Shown here: positions 55,616-64,000 of the stretch, piece by piece | How the letters are laid out: every line of letters starts with the position of its first letter | Position numbering within the stretch: the stretch's first letter is position 1 | Source: Durusdinium trenchii | Lineage: Eukaryota > Sar > Dinophyceae > Suessiales > Symbiodiniaceae | DNA length: 64,000 nt | Direction of reading: 5' to 3' | Assembly: GCA_963970005.1 (NCBI GenBank) | Contig: CAXAMN010028939.1 | Location: forward strand, 38,395 to 102,394 | Notes under the pieces: generated by a model | Databases searched by the model: none | What the model was told of the DNA's origin: nothing | Seen by the model: the letters and a program-made list of their open reading frames with translations, nothing else | Made by a program: the position numbers and the translations under genes

Positions 55616-56590
55616 ACACTAAGTTGGAGCCACAAACGCTCAGCATAGCAAACCTCTGCAAAAGGTGCAGGGTACCACGCATGACGGAGATTGAAGACTC
55701 ATGCAACCCTGCGAACAAGTGCTAGGGTAACAACGCACAAGCAAGCGCCCACACCCAAACCAACACTGTCTCTCGCTTCCGCTAAACTCAGAGTCTGCTA
55801 TCAACACTGCTAGGGGTAGGCTTGTGATGAAATGCCTGTAGTGCCCCGCAAAAAAGGGTCACCATTTTTTGTTTAAGTAGGGGACCCTTTTTTTAGTAGG
55901 CTTTCAACATACACACAATGGCATCACCAGTAGCGATAAATATCAACCTCAGAACGATCCATGGCCCTTCGCTATATGCTTTTGCGTCCCCCAAAAAAGT
56001 TGTCCTGTCAGCTTGTTTGAGAGGAATTTTGAATGCAAACTTCTGTATAAGAGTATGCAGATACCAACCTGAAACAAGCCCATGCTGCTACGAGAACCTA
56101 TGTTTGGAAGATTCCACACCGAAGATCCAAAACTCAATTTTTATGCGTACATAATTTTTTAGTTTTTTACTATCGCATAAAAGGCGAATATTAGCAATAT
56201 CAAGGATTTGTGCGTGCATAAAAAATCAATTTGTTTTTTTTATGCGTCCATAAATTTACATTCTTTGCGTAAAACTGCTATTTGATGCTATGGAGCTCAT
56301 TGTTTTCATATAACTAAACTCTCGCCAATTTTTTCCCACAACTTTTGCCATAACAATGCTCCAAATTGGCCCAGATGGGCTGTGGACAAGATTTCAAATC
56401 ATGAAAACAGTGGAACAGTGATCTGTTTTTGTTTTTCTCAACCTGTTTTTTGGGTTGCCAATAGAAATTCTTGCCGCAATCCAAACCTTCGCATTTTTTC
56501 ATAAGTCAACATGGCTGCAAGTTGGAGGGTTTGGAAGAACTACTTGAACAAGGCTCATTCCCTCATCTACACGTGATCAACTGACATGGT
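55616..56590. other. Spacer with an intron-like repeat block
   Basis: 55668-55770 repeats the 55020-55117 block (GACGGAGATT, GACTCA, ACCCTGCGAACAA, AACACCC-type end). The rest, 55800-56590, is AT-rich with TTTTATGCGTAC/TTTATGCGTCC repeats and no recognised gene. Confidence 0.5.
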
Positions 56591-56597
56591 CATGTTC

Positions 56598-57365
56598 CTA
56601 AGGCTCCGCCTCAGCATCATCGCTACGGCGTCGTTTCAACTTCCGTTTCCGCTTAGGGCTACCCTTCGCTGCGACGGGTTTCTCATCGTCATGAGGGCTG
56701 GTGCGAATCCCCGCCACGCAGTAGTCCAGGTTGTCCTTGTTCAACTCAATCCAAATATCCTTCCCCCGGATCTGCCACCGCATGTCTATGCATCGGCCCT
56801 CGATGTGCTCCTCGACGATTGGCGAGCACTGTACTTCGATTGTTCGCTGAACCAACCATTCATCACTGTCCTTCGCCGGTCTCAGTTTGACTGCTCGCCC
56901 CTCTGCTTCCTGAGCATCTCGAAGGACTCGGGCAACCGCCATGTCGCATGCAGTTTTTCCTTGCAAAACCCTGCTTGAACAGCAAGGTGCAAGAAAGCTG
57001 TGTTTCAAATCTTGCAAGGTACAACATGTTGTTATGATGCCACATTCATGCTTTCACAACATCCAAGAGTCTAAGCGATGCCATGTTGCTCCACCATGTG
57101 GTTGACATATCACATCGGCCACGTGCTTTGTGCAACGTCATCCCACGACCCCTCACCAAAAACACAATCCTTGGTCCCACTTCGACAGCCTGATGTAGCT
57201 CTTCCCCTCGATGGTACAAAAGTCAGGAAGCCATGTCCGCTTACTGTTCTCGCGGCGCACACATACTTGAGTGCTGATGACGATCTCACCAGGCACTTTC
57301 TCCTCTTCGGCTTCGGCCTCAACAAGCTCTTCAGGTTCAGCTTCAGCTGCCTGTAAAGCATCCAT
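56598..57365 (-). CDS. Unknown two-exon gene with nuclear-localisation-like C-terminus
   Basis: It starts at ATG 57365 (MDALQAAEAEPEELVEAEAE), an acidic leader followed by STQVCVRRENSKRTWLPDFC and SYIRLSKWDQG. A donor GTGAGG follows at about 57156. After about 165 bases of intron, whose 3' end carries the palindrome 56968-56988, the second exon runs from about 56965 to the stop at 56598. It includes DSDEWLVQRTIEVQCSPIVE, MRWQIRGKDIWIELNKDNLD and a basic end (SPKRKRKLKRRRSDD) that looks like a nuclear signal. Total length is about 190 residues. No family is recognised. The start is favoured because the acidic leader begins there and no frame precedes it. Confidence 0.45.
56968..56988. other. 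Example CCCTGC palindrome at an intron end
   Basis: ACCCTGCTTGAACAGCAAGGT has 7-base arms and lies immediately before the second exon of the 56.6-57.4 kb gene. It is one of at least fourteen such elements in 46.4-57.5 kb. Confidence 0.8.
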
Positions 57366-57608
57366 GGCAGGATTGGATGCGCTATTGGGCTGTTATGAAA
57401 GCTCACTATCATTGTCATTCGTTCAAGGTTTCAACCCTGCTGCATTGTAGCAGGGTTTCTCAACATGTTTGGCATTCACAAAAAACCATGCAATTCAGTG
57501 CACAATGTCACGCGCTTGCAATTGCAAGGTATATAAACCCCTGCGCTTGTCAGCCCAAGGTCCGCAAACGTTCAAGTCAACCGAAGTATCAAAGGGGCGT
57601 CACGTTCT

Positions 57609-57648
57609 GGGGCGGGTGGGCGGGCGGGCGGGTGGGTGGCCGGGTGGC
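57609..57648 (+). other. G-run cluster, G-quadruplex-capable
   Basis: GGGGCGGGTGGGCGGGCGGG and onward: at least six runs of three or more G with one-base loops. No gene is supported in 57370-58045. Confidence 0.8.
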
Positions 57649-58049
57649 CGAGTGTGCACGGCGGAACCTACATACAGCTTGTATATATACAATCTGCACG
57701 GACATACACACTACGATGTGTACAATACATTCATGTTTTACGTCATGAGTGGTGACAAAACGACTTGCACATGGGACCCCAGGGTCTTCCTTGTCTTGGA
57801 TCATGTCACATACTGCAAACAGGCTGTGTGAATCTCCTCAAGCCCCGTCCCCGCCCAGCTGAGCCATTTTTGCATGGCCTGAACGCTGTCTGCACGCTGC
57901 CGCAACAAACTCGGCACACCCTATATCGCCCATTGAAAACGATATTGCGTTATGGCTTCAAAACCTTTATAGGGTCTGCGCCTGTACGCGAGTCGAAGTG
58001 GCAGGCCGTGAAACAAACTCAGCGTCAAGCTGCTCCCCTGGGAAACCTC

Positions 58050-58796
58050 TCACAAGAAAACTATACATTTACATTCAATATACATGTGTAATGTTGAGGA
58101 TGGAACTTCAGGTTGTTCCCAGGCGAAAACCCAAAACCCACGCCGCGCGATCACCGCAAATGGGAGGCCACCTAAAATGAACTTGACTATTGCGAAACAA
58201 ATACACGCGTCAACAATTATGATGTCTAGTCTGAGCCAGAACTGTCGATGCAAAGCGGACACTGCCTCGTCCAGAAGTTGCAGCTCAGGACTCGAACGTG
58301 GGAAGGCGACAGAGGATGCAGAGAGGGGGGATGTACAGGTCGGAGGCCACTGCCCCAAAAATCGCACGAAGGGCTCGCCCAGCGTTCGCGGCGGGCGCCC
58401 ACCAAGGACGACCATGGTTCCCGCCATGGCCGCCCTTAGATCCTGACCAGCCCGAAGAACTCTTCAATGTCCATCCCGTCGGCAAAATGTCCAACGGGCC
58501 GAGGTCAGAGGCAATCCACTGCAGCGCCAGGCGATCCAAGCGCGCTGCAGATGCATGGCCAAGTGCACGATTTCCACCACGGAGGCCCAGAGGCGCAATG
58601 CATCCCGCTCGCGCCCCTCGGCCACCAGCTCCTGCAGGTGAGCGCTAAACTCCATCCACGCAGCAGCATGGATCACCTGGTACCTGGTGTGTGCAGCAAG
58701 ACTGGTACCCAAATCGCTCATGGGAAAACAGGGTCCCTCCCTGCACAAAAAAAGAAATGTCTCTCCAAGGGTTCCGCCCTCAAAAAGAGAGAACAA
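58050..58796 (-). CDS. Unknown minus-strand gene with a membrane segment
   Basis: Two minus-strand frames are consecutive: 58796-58464 (from an internal Met: SDLGTSLAAHTRYQVIHAAA, then helical ERDALRLWASVVEIVHLAMH) and 58427-58050 (LDEAVSALHRQFWLRLDIII followed by a hydrophobic run to about PFAVIARRG, likely one membrane helix). They differ in phase, so there is an intron or frame change near 58.45 kb. No family is recognised. The 5' end abuts the dispersed hairpin repeat at 58783-58901, which may have inserted at or created the edge. Confidence 0.35.
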
Positions 58797-58901
58797 ACGC
58801 TATTTTGGCCAAGGCACTTGAGCCAAAATATTCGTTAGTTCAAACCTATGGCAGAAATGAATCCATGTTCACCCAAGCCTGCCAGACCTGAAACATGCTT
58901 A
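58783..58901. repeat. Dispersed 120-base hairpin repeat, copy 2
   Basis: Matches 45094-45213 with about 92-95% identity. On the minus strand it contains ATTTTGGCTCAAG (58829-58817), identical to the last 13 bases of the dinoflagellate spliced leader. Confidence 0.85.
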
Positions 58902-60537
58902 AAAAGCAAAACTGTTTCTCCAAACGGGTATCCATGGTGCTGTGATGTTGGGACATCTTCAAAATGTGGCCACAGCGGGCAGGAGACAATACATTGCGCA
59001 AACTATTGTGCAAGGACACAAGATTTGCTGGGAGAGTGGTATGCTTGCAGCACTGCTTCCAGCCTCTTGAGGCATTCGAATGGTCCTGATGACGCACATG
59101 CGTGTACAACATCCCCTGTGTAATTACTGGTGTACCTTGGGACGTGATTTTATAGTGATAGAACGAAAAACCAGCCTGCAAGGGCAGCTTGCCCTACAAA
59201 ATAGAATCACATATCAACCTCCTGTTCTCTATAGAATGAGGTGCCTTAGGGCATGGGTGTTCATCATCATGAAAAATTGATGGCAAAAAATTGGACAATC
59301 AATGATACATAGCCAAGGTTGGTATTGATTCTATAGAGAAGTGCGGGGAAATATGAAGGTTGATTGTTTAGAAAAGCACCGGACCAAAGTGGCCCAAGAA
59401 GTTGGTTTTGATTTTGTAGAGGCATGTTTGGACAATGCAGGGTTGAAATTATTTAAATTGAAGTTCGAAAAATGTCACAAAAGTTGCCTAACACGTTGGT
59501 TTTGATGTTATACAGAAACTTTTGGACAATGCAGGGTTGACATTGACATTAAAAGTGATTAAAAATTTAGAACTTTTCAAACCGATACAGGACATAGGCG
59601 GCCCAACAGGTTGGTTTTGATTCTACAGGGACATGTTTGGATACAGATGTTGGCCCATGTGTAAATAATGATTCTCTAGAGGGGTGATTTATCAACTGTT
59701 AGGACCTGCTGGGGCGGGGCACGGTTCCCACTCCGGTGTTGGTCATTAGGCAGGGAGCAGGCTTGCCACATGAAGAGAGGTGCCAAACAAAACCCACCCA
59801 AAAGGGTTGGGTCGGACCGCAAACAAGTTCTGCTGAGCGAACTGACCAGCGAAACCAATTATGGCTAACAAACTTTCCACGCAGTCAATTGCTGATAGGC
59901 GCGGCTTTGTCATAGCAGTATGATGCGCATGAACCCTTAACAAGTTGAGTCCTCTGCGCACCAATGCCAGGCAAAGGCTCCGCTTGGGTCTCCCGATGGA
60001 TAAAGTAAACGCGAAAAAACACATGTACACCGGGAGTGCCAAATTCTGTGCCACCACCCTGCACTTGGGACGCTCGCTGTCGAGAAAGCGCGCTTCCAGT
60101 AACGAAGAAAAACAACAATCCGCCGACCTGGCCTAGGCATGCCTGTAGGCCTAGGCTGCGCCTAGGCGGTGCGCCTCTTGGGATACCGAAGGTTGCAACT
60201 TGGGCGGCTGTTTGCGGCAGTCCTTGCCATCATCAGTCCCGACAAGCTTGTCTGAGGATGCAGCAACGCAGGTGGCTGAACGCAGGTGCGCGCAAAAAGG
60301 CGCCGCGAACTTTTGCGCGCTGTGGCGACACGTGTTCCCCGCTGACTTCTGCAATGGGCGTCGAAACTGCCATCTGGCACCCTTTCCACGATTTATTGTG
60401 CGCAGAGCTGCAGTACTCGACACAAGTGCTACCTCAAAACTTCCTCTCCTCTTAGCATACTTTCTTCTCTAGAGATAAAGCTTTGCAGTAGCAGTAGCAT
60501 TCTTTAAAAATCATTTTCCCTATGTTTTGGCCGATTT
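58902..60537. other. Spacer with degenerate 100-base repeat
   Basis: At about 59310-59690 a diverged unit with TTGGTTTTGATT and TTTGGACAATGCAGGGTTGA recurs three to four times. GCCTAGGC palindromes lie at 60131, 60149 and 60159. Frames at 59937-60455 overlap on both strands and cannot be assigned. Confidence 0.45.
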
Positions 60538-61284
60538 TTGAAGAACAAAGACAAAATAATTTCATTTCAACTTTTTTTTAGAAACCAACTTTTTTTGGAG
60601 ATAATAAACCATGTTGCCACAGTGTACATGTGTCAAAGTATGATAATCAACTCTGGGTCTTGGTCCTTCTGGCTCAAGCAAAAGCTACCCAGCTGGAGCG
60701 CAAGTTGGCCAGAGATGGCCCCAAAGCAACGGGGGTCCTCCAGGTCAACCTTGCGACCAAGATATATCTGGGTGCCCAAATTTGGCTCGGTGCCAGAAGA
60801 GTCAGAGCAAGACCAGAATCCTACCCAAACTTGGGCGGATCCCTGGTTGACTGATGGTCCTACCCAATCCTGGGCGGACTCGTGTCCCTGGCCGGACTCA
60901 AGCGATTATCCTAGCCAGGAAAATAACCAAGCGGGGTCTAGCCAAGATGCGCCAGGGACTGAGGCTCCGCCATGGTCAGGCCCAGGGCCAGAGCCAAGCA
61001 AGTCGAATCACAACGATTCAGTTTCAATGTTTCAATGTTTCATGTTTCTTCCCAAGCCTCCTGGAGTCCAATTGGGCGGCCACAAATGCAGGTTTAAGGC
61101 GGTTGCGCGCGGTGTCGGACTCTGGCAGGGCTTGTCCTCAACGAGGAGAGGACCGAATGGATTTTCAAGCCATAGATTTCACTTTTCCTTCTCAGATCCC
61201 AAGGCAGCTGAAAACGGATTGCAACCCCTATTCAGTTTCAATGTTTCATGCGACGAATGGTTGTTCATCATAAAAGTACTTTAG
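60538..61284 (+). CDS. Pro/Ser/Trp-rich ORF, unassigned
   Basis: This is a 248-residue frame. The likely real part begins at an internal MAPKQRGSSRSTLRPR and carries a near-repeat (TQTWADPW and TQSWADSCPW) and a Pro/Gly/Ser-rich hydrophilic stretch, suggesting disorder. The first 60 residues come from AT-rich DNA and are doubtful. It precedes, on the same strand, the methyltransferase-like remnant at 61.6-62.5 kb and might be the gag-side part of the same element. Confidence 0.3.
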   Translation: MKNKDKIISFQLFFRNQLFLEIINHVATVYMCQSMIINSGSWSFWLKQKLPSWSASWPEMAPKQRGSSRSTLRPRYIWVPKFGSVPEESEQDQNPTQTWADPWLTDGPTQSWADSCPWPDSSDYPSQENNQAGSSQDAPGTEAPPWSGPGPEPSKSNHNDSVSMFQCFMFLPKPPGVQLGGHKCRFKAVARGVGLWQGLSSTRRGPNGFSSHRFHFSFSDPKAAENGLQPLFSFNVSCDEWLFIIKVL

Positions 61285-61579
61285 TTTCAGAGCAATTATT
61301 GTTTGACTTGTCATGACATTCACATAATCATATGATTGAAATCGGAGACATGCATCATCATGGCACCATGATGGCGCAAATTCGAACAAGCCACACTAGG
61401 GTCTAAGAAGACCTTGAACAGCTCATTGGGAGCATTGTGGAGGACATAACCATAATTGGCAGCTCAGACGAGGATGGCTCCGATATTGAGATGATGGAGG
61501 CGCCAAAAAGCTCACCTCCGCGACCACCAACGCCTGGTTCCGGGCACATAATGATGCAGTGATGTGGATGATATATCAT

Positions 61580-62520
61580 TTTGTGGGAACCGGTTTGGGT
61601 GATAAATCTATTTTACAAGACCTTCAAGTATATTCAAAAGCGCAAGTTTTGGGACACTGAATCATTTCATATCAAAGCCGACTCATCCGCTAGGCAGCTG
61701 CAAATATCCGTATCGGATCCAGGGCCTGCTCCTTGGGAAGGCGCCTTGCAAGCCAGTTCAAGTTTGTGTGACTTGGTCATCGACAAAATTGAAGAAGAAG
61801 GCGCCAACCAGATTCAGTGCCTTCCCCACCACTTCATGGAGTTTTATTCACCTCCACGGGTGGCACTGCCGCTACGAAGAACTGGCTTCTTCGCGCGGTA
61901 CAGTTTTGATTTGATGACTGGCTACGATTTCTTGAAGTTTGAAGATCGCGCCAGAGCACTGAGATTGTATGAGACGCATGCACCTTTTTTCGTCATGCTA
62001 TCTCCGCCATGCACTATGTTCAGCAAAATGCAAAACCTAAATTTGAAAAAATGCAGCCGCAGATTCGCAAACAGAGGTTTGCAGATGCCAACTGCATGCT
62101 GGATTTTGCCATGCATATTGCCGATCGGCAGCTGAGAGGCAACCGTTTCTTCTGTCATCAACATCCACCGGGCGCATCCAGTTGGCGCAGAGCATCAATA
62201 GCCGAACTTGCAAACAAACCCAATGTGTTCCTGATTTCTTTTGACCAGTGTCGAACTGGTCTGAGGACTCCTTCCGGCTTGAAACCTATCAAAAAAGGAC
62301 GGTTCTGATGACCAACAGCCGGGAGATCCACAACATCTTTTCTCCCCTCCAGTGCAATTGCACCGAGGAGCACGCAGTGATCCAAGGCTCCGAATCGGGT
62401 CTTCAACTCTCTTCATGGTGCCAAGTGTATTCCCCGGAATTGGTGGACCACCTGGCAGACGCTGTGCGGTTGGAGTGGGCCCAGCAGTCTGGGACTGCCG
62501 CCCTGACTCCAGGATAAGCT
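61580..62520 (+). mobile_element. Retroelement fossil remnant with methyltransferase-like domain
   Basis: Treated as a fossil. Plus-strand blocks FYSPPRVALPLRRTG, SFDLMTGYDFLKF, MLSPPCTMF, then a region with HPPGASSWRRAS and FDQCRTGLRTPSG, then EHAVIQGSESG and YSPEL, follow the order of a domain found between protease and integrase in dinoflagellate Copia-type elements. The PPC motif and the preceding DLMTG-D strand recall cytosine-5 methyltransferases. No integrase, RT or terminal repeat is seen nearby, so only this part survives. It is broken, with a few interruptions. Confidence 0.5.
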
Positions 62521-62734
62521 CATCAAGCTGAGGATGGTTGCAAGCGGCCATTTGAATCAAGCCCACTTGCGCATAGTGATGGGTGGCGGCTGAGTAGTAT
62601 GATTGGGAACATATTGAATATGGACATGACTTGGCACTCACGGGCGGAAAAAGAGACCATGGCATCGAACCGCGCCAGCGCCAGACTATCAAACAAGTCA
62701 CCATCAGACCCTCAGAAACCATGATTTGAGTCCA

Positions 62735-62975
62735 TTTCGCGACGATCTAGGGGGGTCACTTTTCGACCCCCCCAGTTAGTCACGTTTCGTTTGAAACGCG
62801 ACGATCTCTTGATCTAGGTTATACAAACGCGACGATCTAAGGTTTCATTTTTTCGACCCCCCCCAGTTAGTCACGATCCAGGGTTTGGGCTGGGAGTTAG
62901 TCACGTTTCGTTTGAAACGCGACGATCTGGGGGGGTCACTTTTCGACCCCCCCAGTTAGTCGCAAAATGGGTTTT
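62735..62975. repeat. Three-copy hairpin tandem repeat
   Basis: The unit contains CGCGACGATCT, a foldable GGGGGGTCACTTTTCGACCC block and AGTTAGTCACGTTTCG followed by TTTGAAACGCG. Copies start at about 62740, 62808 and 62900, the middle one diverged. Two different stem-loops occur per unit: GGGGGGTC/GACCCCCC and CGTTTC/GAAACG. Confidence 0.85.
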
Positions 62976-63249
62976 TAACGTTGAGTTAGAATTCTGGTGG
63001 CTTTCCCAAAACTTGGGCTCGGTAAGGAGACCGGGTAGTCAAGAAGCATGGCATGGTGTCAGGCAAGCCAACAGAAAAAGTCCAATAGTAACAAGTTAGG
63101 CTAGGCACATTCCCCGGCAGGGTTGGTCGCCCAGACGCCATGGATGTGAAGGAAGAGATGAAAGAGGACCCAGAGAATAACAAGAAATCAGAGCCCGAGG
63201 CTCCAGAGGACGTGGCCATGAAACCATCTACTATCCTCCGGACATCAGG

Positions 63250-63990
63250 CCCCTCACCCACCTGCAGCATCAATGGCAATCACTGAAGCTAACTTCAAGG
63301 AAGTCGCTTGGACAGCCATGAACTTCCACCTCGAGGCTTGTGGAGGTCCAGTGCAATATGCGCGAACTGGGCAGCCCAGGAAACTTGAAATGGAAAGATT
63401 TCGCTGAGCAGCTTCAGGTGGCCTTTCCCAGGCGGACCGATTTGTCCTACCTGGAGAGCCTTGAGTTGCCTCGGGGCCACGACCCGAGTGAGACGTTTCG
63501 GGTGTCTTTGTGGCAACTGGGCTTTGTGGAGTGCTGCAGCTCCAAGCCTATGACTTTTAGAGTCACGGCAGCGGCCCTGGCAGACGAGTATTTAACGAAC
63601 ACTTGTCTGACTGCACAGGAGCCTTTGCTTCTGTATCAGCAGCCCTTTGACCTGCCCTCGGAGTTCAAATACTCTAAGGAGCTTGAGGCGGGGGCGTTGT
63701 TTTGGACCCACTAGCTGAAAGGGGCTGCTCGTGCTACCAGCATGCTGATGCTGGCGCACGTTATTTTGAATGAGTTGAAAGTCGATGTGCAGCTTTTGAA
63801 TCCAAGCTTGCACCAATCCTTGCTAGCAGTGTATTGCCGACTTGGCACTGCCGCAAGTGATTCAGCAACCATCGCCATGGAGAACGCACGGTTGTCCGCT
63901 CGCGGAGTAATCCGTAAGGCCCATGACGTCATCACATGGGCGGGCAAGCTGCATATACCCTTAAATCGCAAGGACTGCAGCCAGCCGAAA
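63250..63990 (+). CDS. Unassigned coding-looking stretch at window end
   Basis: A plus-strand frame runs from about 63330 to 63714 (FPRRTDLSYLESLELPRGHD, VTAAALADEYLTNT, QQPFDLPSEFKYSKEL), and the same frame resumes to the window end with SLHQSLLAVYCRLGTAASDS and RGVIRKAHDVITWAGKL. The last pattern recalls a repeated dinoflagellate protein type of unknown function. It looks interrupted and is cut by the window edge. No catalytic motif is visible. Confidence 0.35.
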
Positions 63991-64000
63991 TCATCAAAAA

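Overview
The window looks like nuclear DNA of a dinoflagellate, most likely Symbiodiniaceae or a close relative. Coding density is very low and exons are short. One recognisable host gene appears to use GT, GC and GA intron donors together. Proteins rich in KRPAA/KKPAA-type basic stretches occur, and copies of typical dinoflagellate retroelements are common. A sequence close to the dinoflagellate spliced leader sits inside one retroelement's terminal repeats. A 10-base N run at 48.09 kb marks an assembly gap. All calls rest on reading translations and repeats by eye.

Layout. 0-3 kb: a pyrimidine-rich tandem and inverted repeat, an unassigned minus-strand ORF, and a degenerate repeat based on TTGATTCCTA. 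3.1-5.9 kb: the 5' part of a Copia-type retrotransposon fossil. 6.7-14.8 kb: a second Copia-type fossil with both terminal repeats, a primer site, gag, protease, a cytosine-methyltransferase-like stretch, integrase, RT/RNase H and two extra small ORFs. 15-24.2 kb: repeats and scattered exon-like frames with no recognised product. 24.3-29.9 kb, minus strand: an RT-RNase H element of a multicopy dinoflagellate type, interrupted by about 1.2 kb of repeat-flanked sequence. 31.1-33.3 kb: a DNA-transposase fragment and a LINE relic. 34.1-34.7 kb: a possible lipase fragment. 35.6-36.9 kb, minus strand: a multi-exon short-chain dehydrogenase/reductase gene, the clearest host gene here. 37-46 kb: mostly minisatellites, pyrimidine tracts and duplicated blocks.

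46.5-57.4 kb, minus strand: a run of exon groups. The largest is a transposase-like multicopy family, and there are three short unknown genes next to it. Their gaps are filled with short imperfect palindromes of the form ACCCTGC...GCAAGGT and with longer repeated intron blocks. This is the most striking feature of the window and resembles introner-type intron gain. 58-64 kb: a small membrane-protein-like ORF, a dispersed hairpin repeat shared with 45.1 kb, a second methyltransferase-like retroelement remnant at 61.6-62.5 kb, a hairpin tandem repeat at 62.7-63.0 kb, and a coding-looking stretch that runs to the window edge.

Little of the window can be assigned to a pathway. Most recognisable protein sequence belongs to mobile elements, with a few host exons embedded among them.
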